Assembly (NCBI GenBank): GCA_964579295.1
Contig: CAZOGK010000017.1
Location: 5,798 to 69,797, forward strand
DNA from: JAAYYY01 sp964579295
GTDB lineage: Bacteria; Chloroflexota; Anaerolineae; Promineifilales; Promineifilaceae
DNA: 64,000 nt
Direction of reading: 5' to 3'
The position numbers and the translations under genes are program-made. Shown here piece after piece: positions 33,547-43,871 of this stretch. The notes under the pieces are model-generated. The model saw nothing but the letters and a program-made list of their open reading frames with translations. It was not told where the DNA came from and did not search any database. Every line of letters begins with the position of its first letter. Position 1 is the stretch's first letter.

Positions 33547-34005
33547 TCACCCACCGTCAACTGACCATTGACCGCGACCCACCGGCAGCGCCTCCAGCTT
33601 CAGCTGGCTGCTGCCGATAGTCAGCACGTCGCCGGGCGCAATAATCGTCGCCGCCTCCACCGGCTCGCCGTTAAGCAGCGTACCATTGCGGCTGTTGAGG
33701 TCTTCCACCCACCATTGCCGGCCGCGCAGCATCAGCAGCGCGTGCTCGTTCGATACGTAATCATCCTCCAGCACAATATTGTTGCCCGGCGCTCGCCCGA
33801 TACTCGTCACCGCCGCCAGCGGGAAGAGCTGACCGTTCTCCCCGTCAAGCTGGCGCAGCAGCCCCTGCGGCTCGTCCATGGCCGCCGCCGCGCGCGCCGT
33901 CGTGTGGATATCCAGATAGATGAGCCAGGCGATGACGCCCAGAAAGGCCAGCAAGACCAGCGCCCCTGCCAGCCGCAGGACCAACAGGAGAACGGGTAGG
34001 CTCAT
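33547..34005 (-). CDS. FHA-domain membrane protein (FhaB-like)
   Basis: 152 residues from ATG 34005, which overlaps the stop of the upstream gene as ATGA. One transmembrane helix (about 5-27), then an FHA domain with the conserved SIGRAPGNN, SNEHALL and NSRNGT motifs that bind phosphothreonine. FhaB in actinobacteria (FipA/FhaB) is part of cell-envelope Ser/Thr kinase signalling; no kinase gene is adjacent here. The last codons (WSVDGG, stop) lie inside a 7-bp repeat array. Confidence 0.88.
   Translation of the reverse strand: MSLPVLLLVLRLAGALVLLAFLGVIAWLIYLDIHTTARAAAAMDEPQGLLRQLDGENGQLFPLAAVTSIGRAPGNNIVLEDDYVSNEHALLMLRGRQWWVEDLNSRNGTLLNGEPVEAATIIAPGDVLTIGSSQLKLEALPVGRGQWSVDGG
33553..33580. 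repeat. Heptamer array, units ACTGACC-like, overlapping a gene end
   Basis: ACCGTCA, ACTGACC, ATTGACC, GCGACCC. It covers the last codons of the FHA gene, so the repeat contributes the C-terminal residues. Confidence 0.6.
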
Positions 34006-34784
34006 TGCAGCTCGTCGCGAGTAAGGGCCAGCGTCTCCTGGGCGCCGCTCTCCCCGGCGGGCAGCTCCTCGCGCCGGTCCAACCCCTCGCCATAGATGAG
34101 GCTGACCCGGCCGGAGAGCGTAATCAGGTCGCCCGGCTGCAGCACGCACTCGCCGCACGGCTCGCCGTTGACCGCCACCCCGCCGCGGCTGCCGGCGTCG
34201 TAAAGCACAAAGCGCCCGTAGCGCCAGCGGATCTGCGCGTGCTGCCGGCTGACCACCGGCGAGTCGATAATCACGTCGTTGTCGATGCGCCGCCCAATGG
34301 TGATGACCGGCTTATCCAACGGCACGTGCCGCCGCCCGTTAACAATGAGGAAGGCATCCAGCGCGTGCAGTCGCTCGTAAGCCAGGGCTACCTCGTGGCG
34401 CAGGTCCCCCGTCACCGTTTCCACGCCGGCCCGCTTCTCGGCGCGGATGCGCACCGCGCGCCGCGGCACGTCGGCCGCCTGCTGCAGAATGACGCGCGCC
34501 GGCCCGCCCAGCGCCACGCCCCCCTGCTGCGCCAGGTCACGTACATAGTCGGCCAACCGCGCTTCCAGCTCGCCGCGCTGCTGCAGGCTGGCAAAATCCC
34601 GGGGATGAAAAGCAACGTGGAACTCGTTGGGCGCCTCGCCCCCCGGCCCGCGCTCGTCGATAGCGTCGGCCAGTCGCGCCGCCACCTCTCCCGCCAGGCT
34701 GCGCTCGCCGAAGAGCCGCCCGAAAGTGCCCTCCACCAGCCGCTGCGCCAGCGCCTCAAATCGCGTAAAGGGTCGGGCATCCAT
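34002..34784 (-). CDS. FhaA-like protein (DUF3662 + FHA)
   Basis: 260 residues. The N-terminal DUF3662 domain (about 1-125) starts FEALAQRLVEGTFGRLFGERS and contains NEFHVAFHPRDF; the C-terminal FHA domain has ITIGRRIDNDV, SRQHAQI and SRGGVAVNG (about 160-235). In actinobacteria FhaA links Ser/Thr kinases to peptidoglycan synthesis. The start ATG 34784 is preferred to 34793, since it lies 8 nt after a -10 box and so fits a leaderless mRNA. It overlaps the FhaB-like gene by 4 bp. Confidence 0.88.
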   Translation of the reverse strand: MDARPFTRFEALAQRLVEGTFGRLFGERSLAGEVAARLADAIDERGPGGEAPNEFHVAFHPRDFASLQQRGELEARLADYVRDLAQQGGVALGGPARVILQQAADVPRRAVRIRAEKRAGVETVTGDLRHEVALAYERLHALDAFLIVNGRRHVPLDKPVITIGRRIDNDVIIDSPVVSRQHAQIRWRYGRFVLYDAGSRGGVAVNGEPCGECVLQPGDLITLSGRVSLIYGEGLDRREELPAGESGAQETLALTRDELQ

Positions 34785-34791
34785 AAAGCGC

Positions 34792-34819
34792 ATTATAACC
34801 CTACCCCCTCCATCGTCAA
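34792..34819 (-). promoter_or_regulatory. Sigma-70 promoter of the FHA pair, leaderless
   Basis: On the minus strand TTGACG (34814-34819), 16-bp spacer, TATAAT (34792-34797). Only seven bases separate the -10 from the ATG at 34784, so transcription should start at the start codon. Confidence 0.7.
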
Positions 34820-34864
34820 CGCGTTGTCCCCTACACTCACGCTCTGTATACTTGCAGAGCAGTC

Positions 34865-34920
34865 AGCCGTTAGCCTTTAGCCATTGGCTTTTGGCTAACG
34901 GCTAAAAGCTAAGAGCTAAA
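34865..34920. repeat. Heptamer array, units AGCCNTT / GGCTAAN
   Basis: Eight 7-bp units: AGCCGTT, AGCCTTT, AGCCATT, GGCTTTT, GGCTAAC, GGCTAAA, AGCTAAG, AGCTAAA. The two halves are reverse complements (AGCCGTTAGCC pairs with GGCTAACGGCT), so the array folds. It ends 8 bp before the selD start codon. Confidence 0.8.
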
Positions 34921-34928
34921 GGCTGGAA

Positions 34929-35989
<1,061 letters not shown>

Positions 35990-36005
<16 letters not shown>

Positions 36006-39000
36006 TCCTGCGGCGCCGCCGGCAGCGTAAAGCTAAAAGCCGCGCCCTTGCCCGGCGTGCTGTCCACCCACAGCCGGCCGCCGTGCGCCTCTACGGCCAG
36101 CTGGCAGAAGGCCAGCCCCAGGCCCGCGCCCCGGTCGCGCCCGTCGCCCGTGACAAACTTATCGAACACCGTCTCCTGCAGCCCCGGCGGCAGCCCTGGC
36201 CCATCGTCGCGCACCGTGATGACAAAGTCGCCATTGTCCAGCTTCAGCTCCGTTTCGATGCTGCCGCCCGGCGGCGTGAACTTGATGGCATTGCCCACCA
36301 GATTGTCGATAATGCGCTCCACCAGCCACGGGTCCACGTAGGCCGGCGGCAGCGCCGGCGCTAACGTCGTCGCCAGCCGCAGCCCTTTCGCCCCCGCCAG
36401 CGTCGCCTGCGCCGCCATCACCTCGTCCACCACCTGCTCCAGGCACGTCTCCTGCCGCTCCACCGGCAGCCGCCCGTTCTCCAGCCGGCTGATGTTGAGG
36501 ATCTCGTTGACCAGCGCCAGCATGCGCGCCGTGCTCTGCCCGGCAATCTCCAGCAGCTCCACCACCTCCGCCTGGCTCGCCGGGTCCAGGCTGGCGAGCG
36601 CCAGCTCCAGCCCGCTGGCGGCCACATTCAGCGGGTTGCGCAGGTCGTGGACCATCATATGCGTCACGTCGTCGCGCATGCGCTGCAGCTCTCGCTCGCG
36701 GCTTACGTCCTGCAGCACAATCAGCCGGCCCAGCATCGTCTGCCCCGCCACCACCGGCAGGTTCAACCAGTGCAGCTCGCGCCCGCCCGCCTGCAGGTCG
36801 CCCTCACGCGGGCCCGTATCGCCGCTCTCCATACGCTGCACCTCGGCGTCAATCACCGCCGCCGCCTCCGGGTCGCGCTTGCGCAGCCAGAGGTACAGCC
36901 GGGCCAGCGGCGCGTTCACCCACTGCTCCGGCTCGCCGGCCAGCCCCCAATAGTCCAGCGCGCGCGGGTTGATCACCAGCAGCCGCCGGTCCACGCCAAT
37001 GAGCATGATGCCGTCGCGGCTGGCGGCAATCAGCGCCTGCAGCCGCGTTTGCTCCTCGCTCACGGCCTGGAAGAGGTGCGCGTTCGCCATGCCCAGCGCC
37101 AGCGCCTCGGCCAGCAGCTCCGCCGTGCGCAGCTCCTCCTGCCCAAAATCGTCGGTCCGGCCGCTGGCGACGAGAAAGACGCCCAGCCGTTCGCGCCGGC
37201 GCAGCGGTACGGCAATCAGGCTGCCCAGCTCCTCTCCCTTGTGGAAGCCCGGCTCCGCCTGCAGGTCGCGCACCAGGCGCGGCCGGGCGCTCAGAAACGC
37301 CGCGCCGGAATGGCCTTCGCCAAAGGGCAGCGACAGGCCGCGCGCGCCCTGCAAGATGCCGGTCGCCGCTCCCACCACCAGCCTGCCGCCCTGCGGCTCC
37401 AGAATGGCGACGCCCGGCCAGCCGGTCAGCTCGCGGATCTTCTCCACGGCCGCCTCGGTGACGCTGCGCTCTTCCAGCTTCTCGCCGATGGTCGCCAGCA
37501 CGTGGTAGACCGTCTGCTGTTGCGCGGCCAGCCGCCGCTGCTGCTCATACACCTGCGCGTTCTGCAGCGCCAGCGCCACCTGGTGCGCCGCCGCGTCCAT
37601 CAGCTCCACGTCGCCTCTCTGGAAATGGCCGGGCTGCGAATGCTGCAGCGTTAGCACGCCCGGCGTCGTCTCGCCGCTGACAATGGGGGCCACCAGCACC
37701 GAGCGCGCCACGTAGGGCTGGTCCTGCAGCGTCAGCCAGCGCGGCTCTTGCTCCGTATCCTCGACAATCACCGTCTGCCGGTTGCGCACGGCCCAGCCGG
37801 CCAGCCCCTCCTCCATCACCTGGCCCACGGCCGCGCCGGCCGCCTCACCGCCGCGCGCCAGAATGCTGGCCGTAATGCGCCGCTCCGCGTCCAGCAGGAA
37901 AATGCTGCCCTGCTCGGCGTCGGTCACATTACAGGCCACCGACAGCGCATTACGCAGCGTCGCCTCCAGGCTGAGCCCGGTCGCCGTGGCGCGGGCCACG
38001 GCCAGCAGCTTCTCGTACATCACCTGCCGCGCCAGCAGCGCCGCCGCCGCTGCCTGCTGCTCGGTCACGTCGCGCCAGACAACCAGCCGGCCCTGCCGCT
38101 CGCCGCGCTCGTCCAGCAGCGGCGCCATACGCAGCTCATAGCGCCGCTCCTCCTCGCCCTGGACAATGGCTACCTCCGTCTCCAGCTGCAGCTCCTGCCG
38201 GCTGCGCTCCCAGATATCCGCCCACTGCGGCAGCGCCTCGGCCAGCGCCGCCCCGTGCAGCGCCGCCGCCGGCCGGCCCAGCAGCGCCACCGCCGCCGGG
38301 TTAGCCTCCACAATGCGCTCCTGCGCGTTCACCACCAGCACCCCGTCAATCATCTGGTCAAAGACCGTGCGCAGCGCCACCGGCACCAGCGCCCACAGCC
38401 CGTGCCGCAGCAGCCCCCAGGTAATGAGCGCGCCGCTGGCGGTAAAGGCCACCGGCGCCAGGTCCACGGCCAGCGGCGCCGCCCGCGCCAGCAAAAAGCC
38501 GGGCAGCGGCAGCCAGGCAGCCAGGAGCATGGCCGCGCGCAGCGGGCGGCTCTCCCCGGCCATGCGCTCCAGCAGCGCCGGCTGCAACCGCAGCGCCCCG
38601 GCCGCCAGCAGCAGCGTCGCGTAAGCCACGTGCGCCGCGTACCACGGCCCATAACTGCTCAGCGCCGCCAGGAACGGCCCGTCCACGCCCGGCGCCGGCT
38701 GGGCCAGCCCCAGCGCCAGCGTCGCCAGCGCTGGCAGCGCCAGCAGCAGCGCCGGCCCCGGCCGCAGCCAGCGCGCGCGGCCCGCAAAGCGCTGCGCAAA
38801 GAGGAACCAGGCCACAGGCGCCGCCGCTACGCCCGGCAGCTGCACCACCGCCCAGAAAAGCCGGGTCGCCTCCGTGCTGGCCTCCAGCTCCAGCACCTGC
38901 CCCAGGCTCCACAGCGCCGCCGCCAGCAGCAGCACCGTAAACGAGCCGCTCCAGGGGCGAACCCGCCGCTGCCAGGCCAGCAGCGCCAGCCAGGTCGCCG

Positions 39001-39061
39001 CCAACGCCGCCGCAAACAGCAGCAATGAAAACAGCGCCTGCACCCACGTCCACGTCGTCAC
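35990..39061 (-). CDS. 7TM-PAS-GAF-GAF-PAS sensor histidine kinase
   Basis: 1023 residues from GTG 39061, chosen because GAGGA lies 7 bp upstream and a TATAAT is just before it; the frame remains open to a GTG at 39115. N-terminal seven-helix membrane sensor (about 1-225), PAS (FDQMIDGVLVVNAQERIVEANPAAVALLG), GAF 1 (LLAVARATATGLSLEATLRNAL), GAF 2 (VLATIGEKLEERSVTEAAVE), PAS 2 (LIAASRDGIMLIGVDRRLL), then HisKA with His805 in MMVHDLRNPL and the ATPase domain with N box GNAIKFTPPGG and G boxes DDGPGLPPG and GAGLGLAF. The ligand is unknown and no response regulator is adjacent. It overlaps selD tail to tail by 16 bp. Confidence 0.92.
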
Positions 39062-39183
39062 AAACCAGTCCTCATACCCATTGCAGCCAACATTATAAGC
39101 CCTTTCCCAACCCACCGACAGGGCATGAAGGTACCAGCGGAGATACGAGTTTCGAGAGGTAGGTCGGGTTTCCTACCCGACAC

Positions 39184-39225
39184 CGCCACTCGCAACTCGC
39201 AACTCGTGACTCGCCACTCGCCATT
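39184..39225. repeat. Heptamer array, units CGCAACT
   Basis: CGCCACT, CGCAACT, CGCAACT, CGTGACT, CGCCACT, CGCCATT. It follows a GGTAGGTCGGGTTTCC-type palindrome at about 39155-39180 and lies 70 bp upstream of the M24 peptidase. Confidence 0.8.
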
Positions 39226-39293
39226 CCTCTTTGCACATCCCCCCTCCTCCCGCTACAAATAGGCCATCGTCGCCAATAGAGGAGAATGTCCCC

Positions 39294-40382
39294 ATGACCA
39301 CACACGAACGGCTGGCGCGCGTGCGCGCTGCCTTACCCGGCTGGGGGGTCGATGGCCTCCTGGTCAGCGACCCGTTTAACCGCCGCTGGCTCAGCGGCTT
39401 TACCGGCTCGGCCGGCTGGCTGCTTATACTGCCCGACTCCGCCTGGCTCGCCACCGACTTCCGCTATTGGGAGCAGGCCGCGGCCGAAGCCCCCGCCTAC
39501 ACCGTCCACCAGATGGGCGAAAAGCGCATCATCTCCGAAACTGTGCGCGAGGTTGCCGCCGGCCGCCGCCTCGGCGTCGAAGCCAGCCACCTCACCCTGC
39601 AGGCGTTCGCCGACCTGCAGCAGGTGGAAGGCGTGACCTGGCAGCCCCTGAAAGAGACGGTGGAACCCTGGCGCGCCGTCAAGAGCGCGGCCGAGCTGGA
39701 GACGATCCGCCGCGCCGCCGCCATCACCGACGCCGTGGCTGCCCGCATCCCCCAGATGGTCCGCCGCGACATGAGCGAGCGCGAGCTGGCCTGGCTCATC
39801 GAGCGCGCCATGCGTGATGAAGGCGCCCAGGCCGTCGCCTTCGACGTGATTGCCGCCTCCGGCCCCAACGCCGCCCTGCCGCACCATCACCCCGGCGACC
39901 GCCGTCTGCAGGAAGGCGACAGCCTCATTATCGACATGGGCGCCCAGGTCGATGGTTACAAGAGCGACCTGACCCGCACCTTCTACCTCGCCGGACCGGC
40001 CGGCGGACCCAGCGAGCAGTTCCAGGCCGTCTACGGCACGACGTTGCGCGCCCAGCAGGCGGCGCTGGCCGGCCTGCGTCCCGGCCTCAGCGGCGTCGAG
40101 GGCGATGCGCTCGCGCGCGACGTCATCAGCGCCGCCGGCCACGGCGACCATTTCGGCCACGGCCTGGGCCACGGCCTCGGCCTTTTCATCCACGAGCAGC
40201 CCCGCCTCAGCCCGCTCAGCACCAACGCATCCCTCGAAGCCGGCATGGTCGTCACCGTCGAGCCCGGCATCTACCTGCCCGGCTGGGGCGGCGTGCGCAT
40301 CGAAGACCTTGTCCTGCTCACCGCAGACGGCGTCGAGCTCCTCAGCCACGCCCCCAAAGAACCGGTCATCCACCTGACCTGA
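39294..40382 (+). CDS. M24B metallopeptidase (Xaa-Pro peptidase family)
   Basis: 362 residues from ATG 39294 with AGGAG upstream. N-terminal creatinase-like domain (about 1-125) and a C-terminal pita-bread domain. All five metal ligands are visible: Asp in IIDMGAQVDGYKSDLTRTF (two Asp), His in GHGLGHGLGLFIHE, Glu in VTVEPGIYLPGWGG and Glu in VRIEDLV. Cleaves X-Pro bonds or Pro dipeptides in the cytoplasm with two Mn or Co ions. Single gene followed by a strong hairpin at 40399-40429. Confidence 0.93.
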   Translation: MTTHERLARVRAALPGWGVDGLLVSDPFNRRWLSGFTGSAGWLLILPDSAWLATDFRYWEQAAAEAPAYTVHQMGEKRIISETVREVAAGRRLGVEASHLTLQAFADLQQVEGVTWQPLKETVEPWRAVKSAAELETIRRAAAITDAVAARIPQMVRRDMSERELAWLIERAMRDEGAQAVAFDVIAASGPNAALPHHHPGDRRLQEGDSLIIDMGAQVDGYKSDLTRTFYLAGPAGGPSEQFQAVYGTTLRAQQAALAGLRPGLSGVEGDALARDVISAAGHGDHFGHGLGHGLGLFIHEQPRLSPLSTNASLEAGMVVTVEPGIYLPGWGGVRIEDLVLLTADGVELLSHAPKEPVIHLT

Positions 40383-40398
40383 AGCTCTCACCAACGCA

Positions 40399-40429
40399 GG
40401 TGACCGGCACTTCCAAGTTGCCGGTCACC
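40399..40429 (+). terminator. Terminator-like hairpin after the M24 peptidase
   Basis: 11-bp stem GGTGACCGGCA / TGCCGGTCACC with a 9-nt loop, 16 bp after the stop. No T run follows, so it may block 3' exonucleases and not terminate alone. Confidence 0.5.
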
Positions 40430-40445
40430 ATCGCCTTTAGCCATT

Positions 40446-40480
40446 CGCAACTCGCAACTCACAACTCCCCACTCGCCCCT
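40446..40480. repeat. Heptamer array, units CGCAACT
   Basis: CGCAACT, CGCAACT, CACAACT, CCCCACT, CGCCCCT, preceded by AGCCATT; same unit class as 39184-39225. Confidence 0.75.
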
Positions 40481-40506
40481 CCCACACCCTGCGGTACAAT
40501 AGCCCC

Positions 40507-41280
40507 ATGGATCGACGGCACAACTTCCTCTTTGCTCTCCCGCTCGGCCTCGGCCTCTTTGCTTTCTTCGCTACACGCAATTTGCTGTACACGGCGCTGG
40601 GCTTCATCGCCGGCTACTTCCTCATGGAAGGGCTACGCTTCCTCGTCCTGCCGCCCCACCTGCACCGCGCCGTGCGCCTCTTCCAGGCCGGCTCCCTCGA
40701 GGAAGCGCTCGACCTCACCGACCGCTCCCTGCAGCGCCGGCCCGACCGCTGGGAAACCCATTATCTGCGCTCGCTCATCTTCTTCGCCCTCTCCCGCCTG
40801 CCCGACGCCGTTGCCAGCGCCCGCCGCGCCGTGAGCATCAACCCCAAGAGCGACGCCAGCCACGCCCGGCTCGGCCAGGCGCTCGCCGCCGAGGGCCACC
40901 TGGAAGAAGCGCGCGCGGCCCTGGAGCGGGCCGTCGCCCTGCGCCCGCGCGACCCCGGCTACCACTACCACCTCGGCGCCGTCCTCTACCAGCTACACGA
41001 AAATGGGCAGGCCATCCCCCACCTGGCTATCGCCGTCGAGCGCGGCCTGGAGAGCCCCCAGCTCGCGCTCCTCGCCAGCTACTACCTCGGCCGTAGCCTG
41101 GAGCAGCAGGGCGGCGTCGCCGAAGCCGAAGCCGCCTACGAGCGCATGCGCAAGCACGCCGACGCCCTGCCCACCCTGCAGCAAGACCTGTCCAACGCCC
41201 CCGACTACCCCGCCCTCGCCGCCCTCCGCCGCGACGTAGCCGCCATTGCCCAACGCCTCGGCAAACCGAACAAGCTGTAG
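40507..41280 (+). CDS. Membrane-anchored TPR protein
   Basis: 257 residues. Two hydrophobic segments at the N-terminus (about 7-45), then at least four tetratricopeptide repeats (RAVRLFQAGSLEEALDLTDRSLQRRPDRWETHYLRS..., then the pattern LGQALAAEGHLEEARAALERAVALRP). TPR arrays mediate protein contacts; partner unknown. TACAAT at 40495-40500 is only 6 nt before the ATG, so the transcript may be leaderless. It converges on the toroid protein gene, with a shared terminator made of 7-bp repeats. Confidence 0.85.
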   Translation: MDRRHNFLFALPLGLGLFAFFATRNLLYTALGFIAGYFLMEGLRFLVLPPHLHRAVRLFQAGSLEEALDLTDRSLQRRPDRWETHYLRSLIFFALSRLPDAVASARRAVSINPKSDASHARLGQALAAEGHLEEARAALERAVALRPRDPGYHYHLGAVLYQLHENGQAIPHLAIAVERGLESPQLALLASYYLGRSLEQQGGVAEAEAAYERMRKHADALPTLQQDLSNAPDYPALAALRRDVAAIAQRLGKPNKL

Positions 41281-41281
41281 G

Positions 41282-41336
41282 GAGTTACGAGTTACGAGGT
41301 ACGAGAGGGCGGCTCGCCACTCGTAACTCGTAACTC
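41282..41336. terminator. Inverted heptamer array forming a bidirectional terminator
   Basis: GAGTTACGAGTTACGAG (41282-41298) and CTCGTAACTCGTAACTC (41320-41336) form a perfect 17-bp stem with a 21-nt loop, followed by TTTATT. It fills the 57-bp space between two convergent stop codons, and its arms are units of the same 7-bp class (CGTAACT) as the other arrays. Confidence 0.8.
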
Positions 41337-41337
41337 T

Positions 41338-42324
41338 TTATTCCCGCCACCATTTCAGCACGCGCAGCGCCCGCAGCGTGTTCCAGCGGCTCGGCTGGCC
41401 CTCGCTCACGCCCGGCTCGCCGGCAACCTCTTCGGGGTAGACCGGACCCAGCGGCCAGCGCCCGGAGGCGTCCTGTTGCGCGGCGACGGCGTCGATGGCG
41501 TCCTGCATGCGCTCGTCCGGCCGCACGCCGGCGGCGCGCAGATAGTCCAGCGCGCGCAGCACGTCGTAGCGCCATCCGGCGGGATAGGGGAAGCTGGTGA
41601 AACTGATGCCCTCTTTGCGATCCTTCTCAATTACCTCGCCCGTGGACAGCCTGCGCATGAGGCGCCGTTCCAGCAGATATTCCTCGCCACGGCGGCGGGC
41701 GGCGCTCACCTCTGGCGAGCCGCCCGTCGCCCGCTCATATGCCAGCAGCCCCTCGAGCACACAGATAGTGGTGTTGAATGAGCCGCGCGTCGAGCCGTCT
41801 TCCTGCTCACAATTCCAGCCACCGTCGGCCATCTGCTCTCCCAGCAGGCGCTCCACCAGCGGGCCCATCTCCTCGCCAAAATAAGCGCCCACGGTCAGCA
41901 CGCGACCGTTAATGCACGGCTCCACCTCGCCCTCGAAGAACGGCTTGTGAAACCAGCTAATGTCTGCGTCCTTCGGCAGCTCTTCTGCGGAGATACCCAT
42001 CAGCCAGCTCACATGGTCGCGCACGCGCGCCACTGCCAGCCGCGCCTCGTCGCTGGCCGGCTCCAGCCCCATATCGTGCAGCAGCAGCAGGGTATGGAAC
42101 GTCGCCACCTCTGGAAAGCGCGCGTTATCCCCCCAGATACCATCTTCCCCCTGCGCCGCCAGCAGCGCCGCGCCCCAGCCCTCGCCGGCCACTTTAGCCC
42201 GCTCCGCCGCCACCTCGTCCTCCGGCGCCCCCGTCAGGTCGCGCATCACCTGCCAGCGTATCGCCGGGTCCGAATCCAACAGCCATTCAATCGCCAACTT
42301 ACTAGGACTATTCGTCATCTGCAT
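41338..42324 (-). CDS. Alpha/alpha-toroid (prenyltransferase/squalene-cyclase-like) protein
   Basis: 328 residues, soluble, no signal peptide. Built of helical repeats with QW-type motifs (QGEDGIWGDN, EQMADGGWNCEQEDGS, QQDASGRWPLG) as in the terpenoid cyclase/prenyltransferase toroid fold. It lacks the DXDD motif of squalene-hopene cyclases and is about half their length, so it is not expected to cyclise squalene. Close relatives are usually annotated only as hypothetical or squalene cyclase-like. Function unknown. Confidence 0.75.
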   Translation of the reverse strand: MQMTNSPSKLAIEWLLDSDPAIRWQVMRDLTGAPEDEVAAERAKVAGEGWGAALLAAQGEDGIWGDNARFPEVATFHTLLLLHDMGLEPASDEARLAVARVRDHVSWLMGISAEELPKDADISWFHKPFFEGEVEPCINGRVLTVGAYFGEEMGPLVERLLGEQMADGGWNCEQEDGSTRGSFNTTICVLEGLLAYERATGGSPEVSAARRRGEEYLLERRLMRRLSTGEVIEKDRKEGISFTSFPYPAGWRYDVLRALDYLRAAGVRPDERMQDAIDAVAAQQDASGRWPLGPVYPEEVAGEPGVSEGQPSRWNTLRALRVLKWWRE

Positions 42325-42337
42325 CTCCTCTACTTCC

Positions 42338-42510
42338 GGTAGGTCGAGTTTCNNNNNNNNNNNNNNNNNNNNNNNNNNNNNNNNNNNNNNNNNNNNNNNN
42401 NNNNNNNNNNNNNNNNNNNNNNNNNNNNNNNNNNNNNNNNNNNNNNNNNNNNAAACCCGCCCTACCGCGTAACTCGCAACTCAATGGCGGGTTAAAAACC
42501 CGCCCTACCC
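42338..42510. other. Assembly gap inside a palindromic repeat
   Basis: 100 N at 42353-42452. The left side ends GGTAGGTCGAGTTTC and the right side begins AAACCCGCCCTACC, the two arms of the GGGCGGGTTT repeat family; another copy, GGCGGGTTAAAAACCCGCC, is at about 42487-42505. The assembly broke in the hairpin. Unlike two other gaps there is no 55-bp flank identity. Confidence 0.7.
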
Positions 42511-42581
42511 ACTACCACCGCAATTCGCCATTCGCCACCCGCAATTCGTAACTCGTAACTCGTAACTCGCACCTCACTCCT
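42468..42581. repeat. Heptamer arrays, units CGTAACT / CGCAATT
   Basis: Two units at 42468-42481, then nine at 42519-42581 (CGCAATT, CGCCATT, CGCCACC, CGCAATT, CGTAACT three times, CGCACCT, CACTCCT). The last unit covers the stop codon of the minus-strand glycosyltransferase ending at 42574. Confidence 0.8.
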
Positions 42582-43871
42582 CGTACACCGCCACCAACCG
42601 CGGCATCACCCGCCGCCAATCATACTGCCACGCCAGGTGCCGGCCGGCGGCGCTGAGGCGGGCGCGCAGATCCTCATCCTCCAGCAACCGCAGCACGGCG
42701 CGCGCGAACGGCTCCGCCTCCTCCGCCAGCAGCAGCTCGCGCCCATCTTCCACCGGGAAGCCCTCCGCCCCCAGCCGCGTGCTCACCAGCGGCGCACCCA
42801 CGGCCATCGCCTCAATCAGCTTCAGCCGCGTGCCGCTGCCCATGCGGAAGGGCATTACATAGACCGTGGCCCCGGCCAGATAGGGGCGCACATCCTCCAC
42901 GCGGCCGGTCACCGTCACTCCGGGCAGGCCGCGCAGCCGCTCCAGCCGCCGGTGCGGCTTCTGTCCCACAATCGCCCATGTCGTCTCCGGCCGCGCCGCG
43001 CGAATCTTCGGCCAGATTTCCCGGCCAAACCAGAGCATGGCGTCCACGTTCGGCCGGTAATCCATCTTGCCGCTGAACAGCAGGTCATAGCGCGGCAGCG
43101 GCTCCGCCGCCGGCTCCTGGTAGCGGGCCACGTCGATGGCGTTGGGCACCACTGTCAGCGGCGGCCCCCCCTCGCCCATAAGCGCGCGCAGGCTCTCGCC
43201 GTCCGCCTCACTGACCGCGATCACATGGTCGGCGGCGCGGCAGGCCCAGCGCTCAAAGCGCCGCAGCCGCCCCACCTGCAGCCAGGAATAGGCCGCCGCC
43301 GGCCAGCGCCGTGGCTGGCGCAGGTCGGTGAGCATGGCCCGCTCCTGCAGCGCCGCCTCGGCATTATGGTCGTCAAAGATGATGCGCGCACCCGGCTGCA
43401 GCTTGCGCACCAGCGGTATGGCCGCCGCCAGCTCAATCCCTTCCACCTGCACCACCTGGAACGGCTGCGCCCGCAGCAGCGTCTCCAGCGCCGCGGCGAA
43501 CTCCGGGCCGTAGACCCGGTGCGCCATGTCCGGCCGCCGGTCGCTCAGCAGCCGCCACAGGCGCTGGCCCCGGCTGCGTCGCGCCGCCGGCGCCTGCTCC
43601 ACGCGCGCACACAGCTCGCGCAGCGGCTNNNNNNNNNNNNNNNNNNNNNNNNNNNNNNNNNNNNNNNNNNNNNNNNNNNNNNNNNNNNNNNNNNNNNNNN
43701 NNNNNNNNNNNNNNNNNNNNNNNNNNNNGGCCCCGCCTCCACCGCCGCCAACAGGTGAACGCGGTAAGCCTCCGCCAGACCGCGCAAGATGTTCAGGTTA
43801 CGCAGGCTCGTGCCCTGCAGCGCCGGGTAGGGCAGCTGGGGCATGAGCAGCAGCACGTCCCGCTCGCTCAC
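42574..43871 (-). CDS. Family-4 glycosyltransferase interrupted by an assembly gap
   Basis: The N-terminal part runs from GTG 43871 (SERDVLLLMPQLPYPALQGTSLRNLNILRGLAE) to the gap; the rest (PLRELCARVEQAP... to VYEE) runs from 43628 to 42574. The 100 N at 43629-43728 put the halves out of frame, so the true gap length is not 100. The donor-site motif GSGTRLKLIEAMAVG is that of a GT4 subgroup lacking the first Glu of EX7E. It overlaps the stop of the upstream GT4 gene by 4 bp (GTGA). The two genes form a second glycosyltransferase cluster. Confidence 0.85.

Noticed and set aside
41338..42324. Squalene-hopene cyclase
   Set aside because: Only half the expected length and lacks the DXDD catalytic motif; only the toroid fold is supported.
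43629..43728. Frameshift mutation in the glycosyltransferase gene
   Set aside because: The two halves are out of phase only because the gap was filled with an arbitrary 100 N; no frameshift in real sequence is visible.
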